From Clarkia xantiana subsp. parviflora (lineage: Eukaryota; Streptophyta; Magnoliopsida; Myrtales; Onagraceae): DNA of 64,000 nucleotides. How positions within the stretch are numbered: the first letter of the stretch is position 1; every line of letters starts with the position of its first letter. The notes under the pieces were generated by a model that was given only the letters and a program-made list of their open reading frames with translations, did no database searches and was not told the origin of the DNA. The position numbers were made by a program, and so were the translations under genes. Positions 32,021 through 43,670 of the stretch are shown here, piece after piece. The DNA lies in NCBI GenBank assembly GCA_036873135.1, contig JAPTYO010000002.1:48413452-48477451 (forward strand), read 5' to 3'.

Positions 32021-32857
32021 TGTTAAGTCGCGTCACTCGGGTCAACGGGTTGTCGGTCCAAGCGTCACTTCTCATGGGTAAAAATCTTGATCTGATGCTC
32101 TATCTGCTAGATGGTCTGATCCGTATCCTTCTCCCCTTCAGACTTCTTTCTTCTAACTGACCTGCAATATGGGCAGTACCAAGCACGGAGGGGGGGGGGG
32201 GGGGGGGGGTGCTAGGTGAACCCTCTCCAATGCCTAAGCCAGTCTAATGTTTATAGAGAGACAAACTAGAGAGAAGACAGAGCAGAAGCTAGTGAATAAT
32301 CAACGTGATGGAAATGAATAGGATACGAGCAGTATTTATAGGCTTCGGGGGGATTAAGGTGGCTTAATGACATCGTTAATCCCCTAAGTGTATTTTATTA
32401 ACTCATAACCGTATTATTAGACCCTTAAAACATAGAGAGACGGGCGAAATAATCTAAATGTGGGACGGGTGGAAAGAGGCCGGGACCCTTGGGGTCGAAC
32501 AGAAAATCCGACCCCCGAGGCCTGACACAAGGTGGATTTGCCCAACCCCTCCTAAGAGGGGTTGGGTGAGCCAACCCGGTTTCCCCTAGGGGAGATCGGG
32601 TCGGCCCACCCGGTCCCCCCTAGGGGAGATCGGGTGAAGTGTCCACCCGATCTCCCCTAGGAGAGATTGGGTGAGGTCACCCGATCTCACCTAGGTGAGG
32701 TCGATGGTCGGGTCCGGGCGAGTAATTTTACCTCGTTCGGACCGTTAGCGTTTTAGGCGAAGTATTCGGGTCAAAGTTTCGATTTACAACACAAATGGGG
32801 TAATCAAAATAAGACTGTCTAAATTAAAACGGGTTCCAATTGGGCGTATATCCATCA
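32021..32857 (-). repeat. 5' LTR of gypsy G (837 bp)
   Basis: On the minus strand it starts TGATGGATATACGCCC at 32857 and ends CGCGACTTAACA at 32021. TATA box at 32332-32340; G run (C on the element strand) near 32190-32208; palindromic array about 32560-32700. Confidence 0.93.
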
Positions 32858-32862
32858 GGTAT
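32858..32862. repeat. Target-site duplication GGTAT (right)
   Basis: Matches 22941-22945. Confidence 0.93.
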
Positions 32863-33429
32863 GAAGTAAGCTACGTAAGCTACAACCACCTTGTAAAAGT
32901 ATCAACTGACAAATGAGGTGAATACCTAAGATGCTCAGTTCGGAGATGGGATAAAATCTCTGAGATAAGTCGACAAACGAAGAAGGATCAAGTCATTTAA
33001 ATGATTTTTCCTTCAATAAGCCTTTAACGAAAAGTCAGGCTAGGCATTCAAGTTAAATTGCACACTTCAAGAAACACAGTTTATATATTTACATAGTGTT
33101 AGAGTCGTTCTATAAGACATTCCATATGGAATGATGACAGATGATTCACATAAATGTAAAACTGTGCTCCATTAAGATCGGTAAGGTAGGTAACCATCAT
33201 AGCTGAAAGGTGACAATGAGTTAAATCATATCACCATGCGACATTAATTTGCGGAATAAACACGTATTTAGGACAAGGGTACGCCAGTTACTCCTAGAAA
33301 ATACATGTTTTCAGCTTAGATCAAATGGTACCGTGGTCGAACATGAGATATTAATCATTAAGAGGCGAATTTTCCAAATGCATTAACAGTTTCAATCAAC
33401 ATAGTCATGTTCAAAACATAGCAGAATAA
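32863..33429 (+). other. Conserved non-coding block of copia C, second part
   Basis: Continues from 22945. Shares AAAAGTATCAACTGAC, ATTCACATAAATGTA-like and GGTCGAACATGAGA words with B, E and A. No integrase signature. Confidence 0.6.
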
Positions 33430-33918
33430 CGATGACAATCAGGTCCCACTTAATTCGAGTGGGAGAGATTTGAACCAGCAACTCAAGTGAATGCCATGGT
33501 AAATGAGAATGGGGACATTTTCATAGTAAATCCAGTGGGAGGAATAAACCCTACCACAAGTAATCACTATTGTTGTTGGGACGAATCAAGTCGAACCTGA
33601 TGGTCAAAATTGCTGAACCTGGAGTGACACAACTACCTATGTTACCCATTGTTCCCAGTGGGAGTGGTCCAACCATACTTGGTTCCAGATCCTAGTGATT
33701 AAGGAATGCATCTCGGAAGTAAAACCCCGAGACCAAGAGGTTGTAATAGGAAAGTTATAGGTCAAGGTTCTAGCACTGCTATTGTTCCCAACAGAGGCGA
33801 TGCTCCGATGAGAAGCATTGTTGCGAGTGTTAGGATTATTCCCAATAGAAATGATGCTACGATAAGAAGCGTTATTCCGAGTGGGAGAAATGATCAGATT
33901 AATAAATGGTACTCATGA
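33430..33918 (+). pseudogene. INT-RT linker segment of copia C
   Basis: Encodes remnants of the GRFE(A/P)ATQVN, NPVGG and TPRPRGCNRKVIGQGSS segments seen in A and E, then tandem copies of a Ser/Ile/Asn motif (NRGDAPMRS, NRNDATIRS). Stops and frameshifts throughout. Confidence 0.5.
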
Positions 33919-33984
33919 TTCCTGGACGAGAGTCAAAGGCAAGTATCCCATTGAGCAAGGTGAAAACCCCGCTCAAAATATTGG

Positions 33985-35518
33985 CAAGCACTGGAAAGAC
34001 CTCAAGTGGAGAAATGGAAAGAAATAATAAATGAGAGAGATCGCCTAAATGAAAGTCATTATAGTCTATAGTTGATTTACCTGTTAACCACAGGGGCATA
34101 AAGATAAGGTGAGCCCTGAAAGAAGGCTCACCACTGATGGAACAAGTCGGAGAACCCGACTCATTGCGAAAGGTCTTACCATATGCTTCACGGAGAGGAC
34201 TTTGATAAGAGAAAGTCAATTATTGTGCCTAAAACCACGGTTAGGGCCATTCATGGTCCTGGTCGCAAGTCTCGATCACGAGCTGCACCAAAGGAATGTT
34301 AAGACCGCATTCCTCCACGGAAACCTGGAGGGAGAGATCTACATGGAGCAACCGGAGAGTTTAATTACTCCTGATAACGAACAAAATGTTTGTAAACTCC
34401 AAAAGGTCCCTCTACGGTCTTATACAGTCGTCAGGGAAATAATACCGCAAATTCCACGAGTAAATCGTAGGAAACGGATTAGTGATTTTCACAATAATCC
34501 GTACGTGTATTCCTCCGAGTCTAAGTATGTCGTCTTAACCTAGTGCGTGGACGACATACTCATTGCCGCAAACGACATGAGTTTCATGAATAATTCAAAG
34601 TCCTAGTTAGCATCTATATTTGAGATGAAAGACATGGGAGAGGCCACGTATATCTTGGGCATTAAAATTGCTAGAGATCGGGCTACCCAAATATTATGTC
34701 TATCTCAGGAAGCCTATATCAACAAGTTGTTGAAAAGGTTCAGATTACAGGATGCCAAACCCGTGGATACGCCAGTAGTATTTGGGTGCGCACTGTCAAA
34801 ATGTGACGGCCCCAAAAACCTGTCAGAGCGCGAACAGATGAAGGGTACAGAGTATTTAAGCATGGTTGGTAGTATTATGTACGCCATGCAATGCACTCGT
34901 CCGGATATCTGTTACGCTGTGGGCTTAGTAGCACGTTTCCAATCAGACCCTGGCTATCAACATTTAAAGTCTGTAAAACGAATAATTTGTTATCTAAAAG
35001 GTACTGTCGACTATGCTCTGTGCTATGAGGGCGGAAAGTTAGAATTGACCGGTTACAGTGACACCGACCATGGTGGCGATCCGGCTGATCGTAAGTCCGC
35101 CACATGAGGAGTATTTCTCCTTGCTAATGCTGCCATTTCATGGACGAGCAAGAAGCAAACATGTGTCGCGCTGTCTACAATGGAATCGGAATTCGTAGCT
35201 CTCTCTAAGAATGCACAGGAAGCAGTCTGGCTGAAAAGGCTTCTTACTGCGTTGCTTGGTGGTGACGTCGGAATTAAACCTGTAAAGGTGTTCTCCGACA
35301 GTCAGGCAGCTATTGCGGCAGTTAAGAATCTGAAGTACCATAGTAGGACCAAACACATTGATGTGAAATATATCTATGCTAAATCGATGGTAGAAGACAA
35401 TATAATCACTATGGAATTCTTGTCCACTGATAATATGATCGCGGTCCCATTAACTAAACCACTGCGCAGGAATATATTCGAAAAGCATGTAAAGTTGCTT
35501 AGATTGCGTGGGGTTTAG
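33985..35518 (+). pseudogene. Reverse transcriptase-RNase H of copia C
   Basis: N-terminal part heavily decayed; HQRNVKTAFLHGNLEGEIYM is readable from 34270. The catalytic block reads LT*CVDDILIAAN, with Tyr replaced by Cys and a stop just before. From 34625 a 160-codon frame is open (MKDMGEATYILGIKIARD ... YLKGTVDYALCYEGGKLEL), ending at a TGA. From 35180 it continues with RNase H ([29 protein letters not shown]) and finishes [10 protein letters not shown] at 35518, the natural end of pol. Confidence 0.9.
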
Positions 35519-36648
35519 AAATGGCATGTATCTGTGATAACATTTTGATATTAGAAAGTTACATTTTGTAAGAGAAAGAATTACAACCGAGTTTATGATC
35601 AATCGACGTCATAATGTTTTGATTACATTAAATTTACGGTCTATAAACTGAGTTGTAGGAGGACGCAATCATCTGCCAAACTATGTCGAATGTGGGCCTT
35701 ACCTAGTCACGCAGGTACGATCGTCTTGCGGTGGAGGGAGGCCTCTACTATGCAAGGATAGCTAAGAATCAGGGGGATAAACCAGATTACGAAGAACGAT
35801 TATCTATTGTCGAAGTAACTCGACATGATGTTCGTCCTGCAGATCGCCGTGATGAACTCCGTTCGTCATAAATCCACATCCTGAGCCAGCTGTGATAGCA
35901 TGATTGACAGATCCCATTCATGTGGACCCAAAAGGTTCAGGTATGCTATCAACGCGTGCTCCATACTACGTGTTCCATGTACGACCACGGGGTCACAGCT
36001 CGGATGTGCTAGGAAAAGAATCCTCGTGATTCTGGCGGGCGCAAACTTCTTCACCTCGAGCGTGTGATTGATCCCGGGAGCCTTATGAAGAGGCACCCAA
36101 AGTATCCTCATGGACTCAAAACTCATACCTAAGGTCAGGCCCAATGCTCGCTTCCCGGCGTACGAGCGTAGTGCTGAACAAAAAGGCCTCGTGAACACGT
36201 CTTTGGAAACAGGTTGGGTTTGACTAAGGGTATGAGCGATGGGGATGGTCAAGTTCACCTCTAATTTACCGACTCTTGTATTCACTAAGGTGGCCACCAA
36301 CTGGATATTAGTTGAAGGTTGTGAATACTTGTACGGATGCCTTGGAGAAGTGTTCCTATGTGGAAACTAGGCAAATGGAGAATTATCAGTTGAACTAGGA
36401 TACAACGCGGTACGATATGTATAAATGTTGTTTATAACAGGTTGATTGGAGAAAAGGGAATCAACGTTCTGCGGGCGCTACAACACTCCTAACAGATGAG
36501 TAGCACGATGCCCGTCGTATCCGCCGGTCGCACGGAAAACCTCGTATGAACTATTCGGAAGCACGGAGCATTTCAAAGGGGAGAAATGTTGATGCGGATT
36601 TGGAAAACAATACATTAATAGCACCCTCCCATTCTGGCGAGTGGGAGC
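35519..36648 (+). other. Long 3' UTR of copia C
   Basis: 1.13 kb between the pol stop and the 3' LTR, conserved with E (62307-63423). It holds the antisense ORF and ends GCACCCTCCCATTCTGGCGAG and GTGGGAGC directly before the LTR, presumably the polypurine tract. Confidence 0.75.
35866..36300 (-). CDS. Antisense ORF in copia C 3' UTR (144 codons)
   Basis: An uninterrupted minus-strand frame: MVATLVNTRVGKLEVNLTIP, then RSYAGKRALGLTLGMSFESM, then VPLHKAPGINHTLEVKKFAP, then VVVHGTRSMEHALIAYLNLL. The same frame is open in copia E (205 codons, 62556-63173) and recognisable with stops in copia B. No signal peptide, membrane segment or known domain seen. It could code for an unknown protein or simply be open because the 3' UTR is conserved as RNA. 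Confidence 0.45.
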   Translation of the reverse strand: MVATLVNTRVGKLEVNLTIPIAHTLSQTQPVSKDVFTRPFCSALRSYAGKRALGLTLGMSFESMRILWVPLHKAPGINHTLEVKKFAPARITRILFLAHPSCDPVVVHGTRSMEHALIAYLNLLGPHEWDLSIMLSQLAQDVDL

Positions 36649-36854
36649 TGTAAGCATATGGTGATGGGCGCCGTAATTGGTAGCCCATAATATGTATAGT
36701 TTACCTAATGAACTTGGGTAAATGTCACATTAGGGTAATTGGGCTAGACCCAAATCCCAATTGACATGGGAGGCCCAAAATTGGGCCTCCCCAATACATA
36801 GGCCGGCCGAAACATTAGTAAGGGGTAAAGTGGACTTTTGTCCAGTTTACTCCC
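36649..36854 (+). repeat. 3' LTR of copia C, truncated to 206 bp
   Basis: Starts TGTAAGCATATGGTGATGG and follows the 5' LTR to GTCCAGTTTACTCC, then switches to minus-strand copia B sequence. Two C bases are shared at the junction. Confidence 0.9.
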
Positions 36855-37559
36855 CTGTGGTTAGCAGGTAATCAACTATAGACTTTAATGACTTTCATTT
36901 AGGCGATCTCTCTCATTTATTATTTTCTTCCATTTCACCACTTGAGGTCTTTCCAATGTATGTCGATAGAGTGAGATTATCACTCTTTCAGATAGAATAC
37001 TTCTTTGGAGAAGTTCGATGCCTTTGACTTTTGTCTAGGCTTGATTATCGCGTCTTTGATTCTTAATGTCTCTCCCACTCGGAATAATGCCTCTTATCGG
37101 AGCATTTATTCCAATTGGGATCAATTATCCCACTCGAGATATTGCTTCTCATCGGAGCATCACTATATTTGGTACAAGAGGATTGCTTTAACCATAAACG
37201 ACAACTTTCCTTGTACGACTTCTTGGTCTTAGAATTTTACTTCCAAGATGAATTCTTTCATCACTAAGATCTGGAACCAAGTTTGTCGGATCACTCCCAC
37301 TGAGAACAATGGGTAGTATAGGTAGTTGTGGTATTCTCGGTTTAGCGTTACGATAATCCGGTTCTACTTGATTCGTCTAAACGGCAACAGTGATTATTTG
37401 TGTTAGGTGTTTAGACCTCCCACTGGATTTATTATGAAAATGTTCCCATTATCATTTACCATGTCATTCACTTGAGTTTCTGGTTCAAATCTCTCCCACT
37501 CGAATTAAGTGGGACCTGATGTCAGTAATATCCTCTTCTATCTAATCAAGACTCATTAT
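36855..37559 (-). pseudogene. Start of RT and linker of copia B
   Basis: The minus strand corresponds to 33450-34110 of copia C: the TGGTGAAATGGAAGAAAATA segment (the WKK(A/I)M region) and, further on, the linker with GAGTGGGAGAGATTTGAACC. Many stops. It begins at the deletion junction, so everything 3' of the PANHRG region up to DGPKN is missing. Confidence 0.7.
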
Positions 37560-38245
37560 TCTGAACTGTCAATGCATCGGAAAATTCCTCCTCAAGTATG
37601 TAATGTCATATGTTCGACCACGATACCATGTCTTTAAGCTGTAAACATGTATTTTCAAAGAGTAATAACAAACTCTTGTCTCAAATACGTGTTTAATGTG
37701 CAAATTTATGCCGCATAATGATATGAGTAGCTCATTATCATTCTTCAGCTTCTATGGCTACGTGTCTTACCGATTACAATGGGACATAGTTTTACATTAA
37801 TATGAATCATTTTCTCATCATCCCATAGGGAACGAGTGACGAGATGACTACAACATTTATGTTTCAAGCTATGCCTATAGAAGTGTGTCATTTGATTTGA
37901 ATGCTTAGCCTGACTTATCGTTCAAGGCGTATGTAAGGAAAATCGTTTAACCGACTTAATCCTTCTTCGTTTGCTAACTTATTGCAGAGATTTTATCCCA
38001 TCTCCGAACTGAGCTTTTCAGGTTTTCACGTTATGCGTCAGTCGATACTTTTACAAGGTCGTAGTAGGTTTCGAAGACCACTTCCTACCGATGTAAATGT
38101 TATCAATAAGTTATTTCCAAAGTAATGCAAACGAAAATTCAGCACATCATCATTTTAAACACTTTTGTATTAAAATCATACTTTGAAACGAGGTGTTCCT
38201 CTTTCGAGGTCCACTTGCGAGAGGCGCAATTTTCCCTAGTTTAAC
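37560..38245 (-). other. Conserved non-coding block of copia B
   Basis: Uninterrupted copy of the block also present in C and E; useful as the reference for the empty site of gypsy G (near 38090). No integrase or protease motif. Confidence 0.6.
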
Positions 38246-38821
38246 CTTATGTCTGTACTCGCACTTTCTCGAGGTTATCGAGTTGAGTGGCATGGGTAAG
38301 GTGAATTTTCATGCTACTCCATGAGTCAGGTAATGATCGGATCACGCATTAGAATTTCTGTTCCTCCGTCAGGATTTCTCCTGCTTCCTTGAGTTCAGAA
38401 AGCATGTTATACATGTTTCTGATATGCTCCTTCATTGTATGCTTTGGATTCATTTTGTATGAGTCTAAAGTGATGTTTAACGATCGCTTCTGGGCAGTGG
38501 TGTAAACACCAAACCTTGCCTTAAGACCATCCCATAGGTCCTTGGCAGACTCATAGTGATCATACCCATAGAGTATGTCATCCTCAAGCAGTGACAGGAA
38601 GGCGGAACGGATCTCTCGGTCCTTTGCATCCCATTCATCATGGGTTTTCTCCAGTTCAGCCGTGAGGTCTCCCTCTGGTCTAACTTTCTTTGTAGTCAGA
38701 TGCTCCAAACCTCTCATTTCATTAATTACCATTTTCGCTCGCTTATTCCAGATCTTATAATTGTTGATGTTCAATCTCACTCCCTTGTTCATTGGGAGAT
38801 TACATTGTTGATCGCAGCCAT
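38246..38821 (-). pseudogene. Gag type 1 of copia B, C-terminus lost
   Basis: The gag start is the ATG at 38821 on the minus strand (MAAINNVIS...). A one-base deletion soon after shifts it into the long frame that runs 38945-38349 and includes NKGVRLNINNYKIWNKRAKM, DLWDGLKARFGVYTTAQKRS and MKEHIRNMYNMLSELKEAGE. A stop follows EEQKF at 38349. Homology then continues to KVRVQ near 38250, where the sequence jumps to the non-coding block. The basic region and zinc knuckle are deleted. Confidence 0.82.
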
Positions 38822-40279
38822 TGCTAACACTTTGATAATCATGCAAAATTAGGTAGACAATAACATTTTGAGAAAGAATTGCATACATCAAATATCTATT
38901 AAGATTGAATCCGAAAAATAATGATTCATCAGCCATCTGAACCAACCGACCACCAGTAAACTAATGGAAGATGGATGTGAAAGAGTTCACATTACCGCCG
39001 TTTTCAATCCAATAGATCAGTCTTTTAAAACGGTTTTAATCGCAAATTACCGGAACAGAAATTTTAAAACAAGCATACCCGATCTTGGCTTTCCCATGAC
39101 AATTTTTATATTGTAAAATATTCCGATGAATTTACTCATGCATATATAATTCTACTAACCATGTAAATTATCATACGCAAGTAACATTCTTCAAAAAAAT
39201 CACGCTCAAGCTTACGTGTCATGCGTCTAATGTTCCGAGGAACTCATGCTTGCATATATAATTGTACTTACAAGTAAATTATCAAATACGGCTACATCCT
39301 CAACATTCTAGCATACGTGTCAAACATGAATCATTCACATCCATCATACATATTTTTAAACATGACTAGTTTTCGATTTTAAAATAATTTGAAACATTAG
39401 GGGCTAATTTGCAATTCATGCTTATATTCAATCACACAACATTCTAGACATGAATCCAAGGCATTTCCAACCATCACAACATGTCTATCCTAGTGCGCAT
39501 TCCATATATTTAACCAAGGCTCCGCCCACAACATGCAATGTCCAGCTAGCTTGACAATGTCAAGACAACATTTCTAATCATGCATTAATATATATTGAAT
39601 AATAAACAATTTCAATTCAGGCCTCTAATTAATCCGGTCCAATAAACATGTATCTCTAAGATCTATCCCCATAATCGAAACTAGGCATAAATGTTTGCAA
39701 CCCTATGGGCACTGTGTAGTCCATTTAGAGGTTAAAAAAAATTGGATTTTAAAACTTGACCACCCTATTTTATTTAATTGACTTGAATTCGGTTTTGAAA
39801 ATCATTTCGGTTTAGTCAATTTCGGTTCGGTTTGGTCCAGTTCGGTCCGGTCCGGTTCAGAAAATCTGGTTCGGCCCGGTCCGGCAAATCCGGTACGGTT
39901 CGGTCCGGTAAATCCGGTTCAGTTCGGTCCGGTTTTAAATTTTAAAAAAATGGTTTGGCCCGAACTGGTCCAATAAAATAGGGTTTGGTTCAACACACAA
40001 AACCGGTTCGGTTAGACCTACTTAATTACCCCGGTTCGACCTGACCCGATTAGGTCGAACCGATTGAAAAAACCCGGTTCGATTTAAATTCTTCACGGTT
40101 TAATATATTGGAACGGCCCAATAATTAAAATATTTAAAAGGTTGGGCCGAAATGTTTACTGGTGGCCCAAGTAGGGTTTTAAAGTCCAAAAATATCTAAC
40201 TTAGCCACCAAGTAACATTAATTATTTAAAATAATTTCCAATATTAATATAAATATATATAAATTTCGGACCATATAAA

Positions 40280-40334
<55 letters not shown>

Positions 40335-40637
40335 TGCTAAGATTCTATCTATAAGATTAAATCAATCAACAATATATATATATGTGTAAAAACGACACAA
40401 TATATAATATATATATATATATTTATTTATTGTCAATATCTTAAATAGGGTAACAAATATACTGACAATATATTTTCTCGATATTTTAGGCAATAAAATC
40501 TATCAATAATATCTTTAACCCTATTAAATATTTAGATATGTTGATATTGATATATATTTCTATATCTTAATGTGAATCTATGCTTATGTTCCCAAATATA
40601 GATATACTGTTATCATAATTAAAAATTAAAATATGGT
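38822..40637 (-). other. Leader of copia B, inner part
   Basis: Same order as in copia C: the ATGGCTGATGAATCATTAT segment, GGTTCGG/CCGGTTC-rich stretch (39780-40080), TA microsatellite (40277-40331). Interrupted by element D at 40637 and continued at 54553. Confidence 0.8.
40633..40637. repeat. Target-site duplication ATGGT (left)
   Basis: ATGGT recurs at 54548-54552. Joining the flanks gives AAAATATGGTAAAACAAT, matching the copia C leader near 19705-19715 (minus strand). Confidence 0.95.
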
Positions 40638-41397
40638 TGATGGGTTCCGATGAAATCGTTAGCCCCGTTAACAGCCAATGGACGGCGAGTAGGTCCAGTG
40701 GGCCTCGCGAAGGCCTGGAAGGCCCAGAGGCCCAACGTGAAGGGCCCCGACTTAAGCGGTCCCGACATAAGAGCTGAACGCTCCCGACAGGAAGCCTCCG
40801 AGCAGGCCCCGATGCGCCTTAGTAAAGGCCCCAATGATAAAAGCCCCGCAGAGGCTGGACCCGTCCCGTGAGACAAGGGGTCCTGGATGGTGACCTAGAA
40901 TGAGATAACTCTGGAGCCCCCGACAGGAGTCGAGGCTTGTGATCAGAGGACAAAGACCGAGAAACCCGCCTACTAGATAGAGTAGTGGGAGACGGTTAAA
41001 GATATAGATAAGTCCCCCGAGATACGCAGGGCGTGCCCGAGATACGCGGAGTATAGGTAAGATACGCGGAGCGTGGGGCGAAATCTACGGAATCCCTAAC
41101 GAGATATACGGAATCGTGGCGAGATACACGGAATCATGGGCAAAACGGCCAATCACGGCCACAGGTAACTGAGTAACTTCCCCTCCTATATAAAGGAAGA
41201 AGTTACCTCAGAAAACCCTAATCATCTAATACGCACTTAGATTACTGCTGCCACCCCATTGATCACATACTCATTTAAGCATCGGAGAGGGATTCTGGGT
41301 CACCACCCAGGTCATCCCCTTTTGCAGGATTACGCGGAGCCCAGGAGTCCAGAGCATTCCGTCAAGGACGTAACGGAGCTTCGACCGTGATCCAACA
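40638..41397 (+). repeat. LTR 1 of element D (760 bp)
   Basis: Starts TGATGGGTTCCGATGAAATC and ends CCGTGATCCAACA. TATATAAA at 41187-41194. It contains GATACGCGGAG-type short repeats (41020-41130) and the GCATCGGAGAGGG ... CCCCTTTTGCAGG block. Read by eye it is identical to LTR 3. Confidence 0.97.
41187..41194 (+). promoter_or_regulatory. TATA box in LTR 1 of D
   Basis: TATATAAA in CCCCTCCTATATAAAGGAAG; equivalents are at 49056-49063 and 54337-54344. Confidence 0.75.
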
Positions 41398-41398
41398 T

Positions 41399-41416
41399 TG
41401 GCGCCGTCTGTGGGAA
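41399..41416 (+). other. Primer-binding site of D, unit 1
   Basis: TGGCGCCGTCTGTGGGAA one base after the LTR; repeated after LTR 2 at 49268. Confidence 0.88.
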
Positions 41417-41451
41417 ACTTACAAAAAGTCAAGATAGTTTCTACCAGATCA

Positions 41452-43031
41452 ATGGCCGGTGGTGGCAAGAAGAAGTAGGTTCAGGCTGGCAGTTCTCGTC
41501 CCGCAGGAACTGTCAATTCCCCGTTGCCAGAACGTGTTGCTGAACAAGGTGAGAACCCCGCTCTTTCCCAGACAGGGGGGCAGGGTGATGGTTATGAGGT
41601 CTCAGTCCGAGACACGAAATGAACAGGCAGGATATCCCGCGTAGGGAGGAAGATGAGGCTCCCCCGAACCCGGTGGGCCATGGAGGAGGAAGAGTCCCGC
41701 GAAGAGAAGAAGGGTCGTCTTCGAACTCGGAGTTGGCCAAGGCAGTAGCAGATGCTATGCCCATGTTCTTGGCTGCCATGGAGGCCTTGTTGGACAAGAG
41801 AGAGGCTGCCAAGAGGACAGAGGAGTTGCCTCCGCGAGAAGGGCTGCCTCCACCCCCTCCGAGGGTGGTTCCAGAAGAACAAGAGGTTCAGGAGGTTCCG
41901 CCCAGGAGCAAGGGCAAAGAACCAGCGCACCTGGAGAAGTTCGTGGTTGACGGCCCAGGACCAGTGCAAAATAGGACCATTCCCCTGAATGGCCCCATCA
42001 CCCCCGATCAGGTGGTGAAAATCGTCAGTATCTGCATGGGCGATCAAAAACAGACGACATCGGAGCTAAGGGATCGGTCCAGCCATCCTTTCGTTCCGCG
42101 GCTAATAGATACTGTTGCCCCGCCCGGGCTAGGTATTCCGACCATCAAGGAGTACGATGGTGAGGGGGACCCAGTTCGCCATGTTCAGAGACATGTCCAG
42201 GCCTGTATGGGTAAGACTTCGAACAATGACCTCATATGCTCATTGTTCCCGATAACCTTGGGAGAAAGGGCCATGACTTGGTTCTTCAGCCTACCGTCAG
42301 GAAGCATCACCTGCTGGGCCGATATGCACGACCGCTTCATCAAGCAGTACCAAGGTCGAAGGCGTCTCCTGAAGAGTGTAAGGTCCCTGACCCAGGTGGT
42401 GCAGAGACCCGATGAATCGTTGGCATACTACTACCAACGGTTCACTGCTAGCGCTGCGGAGATTGATGAAGAAATCTCGGAGGGTGAGACCATCCGAACC
42501 TTCCTTCGGAACTTAAGCGCTCCGTACGGTTCCGACCTGATGCACAGTGTAGCCGCGAAGGCTATATGGAGCATGGAGGCCCTGCAAGCGAGGGTGAAAC
42601 AGCAAATCGACGTCCAGGAGTCGAAGATTGCTGCCGGAGAGCTTGATCCTCCGAAGTCGGGAAGAGGAAAGCCATCGTCCAAGCTGTCGGATGATCGCAA
42701 AGGGAGCGACAAGTCTGAAGGGAGTAGAAACCGTGGTCGCCCCGAGAAAAGAGAAGACAAGCGTCCCCCGAGGAAGGACAATCGAGAAGGTCGGGCTGTT
42801 CCCATCAATAGCTCGATGACTTCTGTGTTAGCTGTGATGGATCGGCAGGGTCTCGCCCGATACCCTCCGAGAAAAGAAGGCGAATTCCTAGGAGGTCGCC
42901 CTGACCGTTATTGTCGCTACCATCGAGCCAATGGTCACGACACCGAAAACTGTCGGGAGCTGAAGAAGGAAATCGAGAAGCTGATCCAGAAGGGGAGGTT
43001 AAAAGAGTTCGTCGGAAGGGGAAGGTGCTGA
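41452..43031 (+). pseudogene. Gag of D, unit 1
   Basis: Gag assembles the particle. An upstream start at 41452 (MAGGGKKK) hits TAG at 41476-41478, where unit 2 has CAG. The main frame opens at 41619 and runs 470 codons. It shows VRHVQRHVQACMGKTSNNDL, TLGERAMTWFFSLPSGSITC, ADMHDRFIKQYQGRRRL and TASAAEIDEEISEGETIRTF, then a Lys/Arg-rich stretch. Near the end is the Tat-type zinc-binding motif CRYHRANGHDTENC. It ends at TGA (43029-43031), but the same frame stays open into the protease. Confidence 0.9.
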
Positions 43032-43670
43032 TCTCGCTCCAAAAGTCGGTCGCGGTCCCGTTCCAAGTCCCGTGACCGATCCCCGAAGAAGAAGAAGGTT
43101 GAGCAGGAAGCCTCAGGTTCGGGTGCCCGCAAGGAGAGGCGGGGAACTATCAACGTCATCCATGGAGGAATGGCGGCGGGAGGTGATACCTCTGCTTCTC
43201 GGGAGAATTACGCTTCCCGCATATCTGCCGCGGTGGTGTTAGGCAAAAGGTCCCAGTCGTGGACTCTGAAGGAGGAAATGGTGATTTCTTTCTCGGCGGA
43301 GGATCTAGTAGGTGTGGAGTGCCCTCACGACGACGCCTTGGTCGTGACCATGGACGTGGACGGATTTGAGATGAAGCGGATCCTGATAGACGGAGGGAGT
43401 TCCTCCGATATTCTTTTCATGGACGCTCTGGAAGCCATGGGAAAGACGAAAAAAGACCTCACACAGGTGGACTTCCCGATGGTGGGATTCTCTGGTTCCA
43501 CTTCTTACCCGCTGGGAATGATCACCCTACCGGTGGAGTTTGGTAGTGGTTGGAAGATGGAGAAGCGAAACGTAGATTTTGTCGTGGTGGAGTCTGCGGG
43601 GGCATACAACGCTATTATCGGGAGGACCACTATCAACCCTCTCATGGCAGTCGCCTCGACGGTCCACTAG
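43032..43670 (+). pseudogene. Aspartic protease of D, unit 1
   Basis: In the gag frame, after the TGA, an Arg/Ser-rich stretch leads to TINVIHGGMAAGGDTS and the active-site block RILIDGGSSSDILF, then GFSGSTSYPLGMITLPVEFG and NAIIGRTTINPLMA. It ends at TAG (43668-43670), where G encodes Gln. ATG 43170 only marks the first in-frame Met. With the two stops read through, gag, PR and RT would form one polyprotein frame. Confidence 0.88.

Larger units (their letters stand above)
22946..32857 (-). mobile_element. Gypsy G: minus-strand Tat-lineage element lacking gag (9,912 bp)
   Basis: Two LTRs of 812 and 837 bp and a 5-bp duplication. On the minus strand: 5' LTR, primer site, then within about 50 bp the protease, RT, RNase H, second (archaeal-type) RNase H, integrase, tandem repeats, antisense gene, polypurine tract, 3' LTR. 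The second RNase H and the DGGSS protease place it in the Tat lineage. gag is absent. The pol frame is broken by several frameshifts and stops. Confidence 0.92.
18756..36854 (+). mobile_element. Copia C: plus-strand copia element, 3' LTR truncated
   Basis: 5' LTR 18756-19354, primer site, leader, gag type 1, non-coding block interrupted by gypsy G, linker, RT-RNase H, 3' UTR, and the first 206 bp of the 3' LTR. The left target site would be CCGTC (18751-18755); the right copy is lost because a deletion joins this LTR to copia B at about 36854. Where comparable, the LTRs differ by about 3 percent by eye. Confidence 0.9.
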
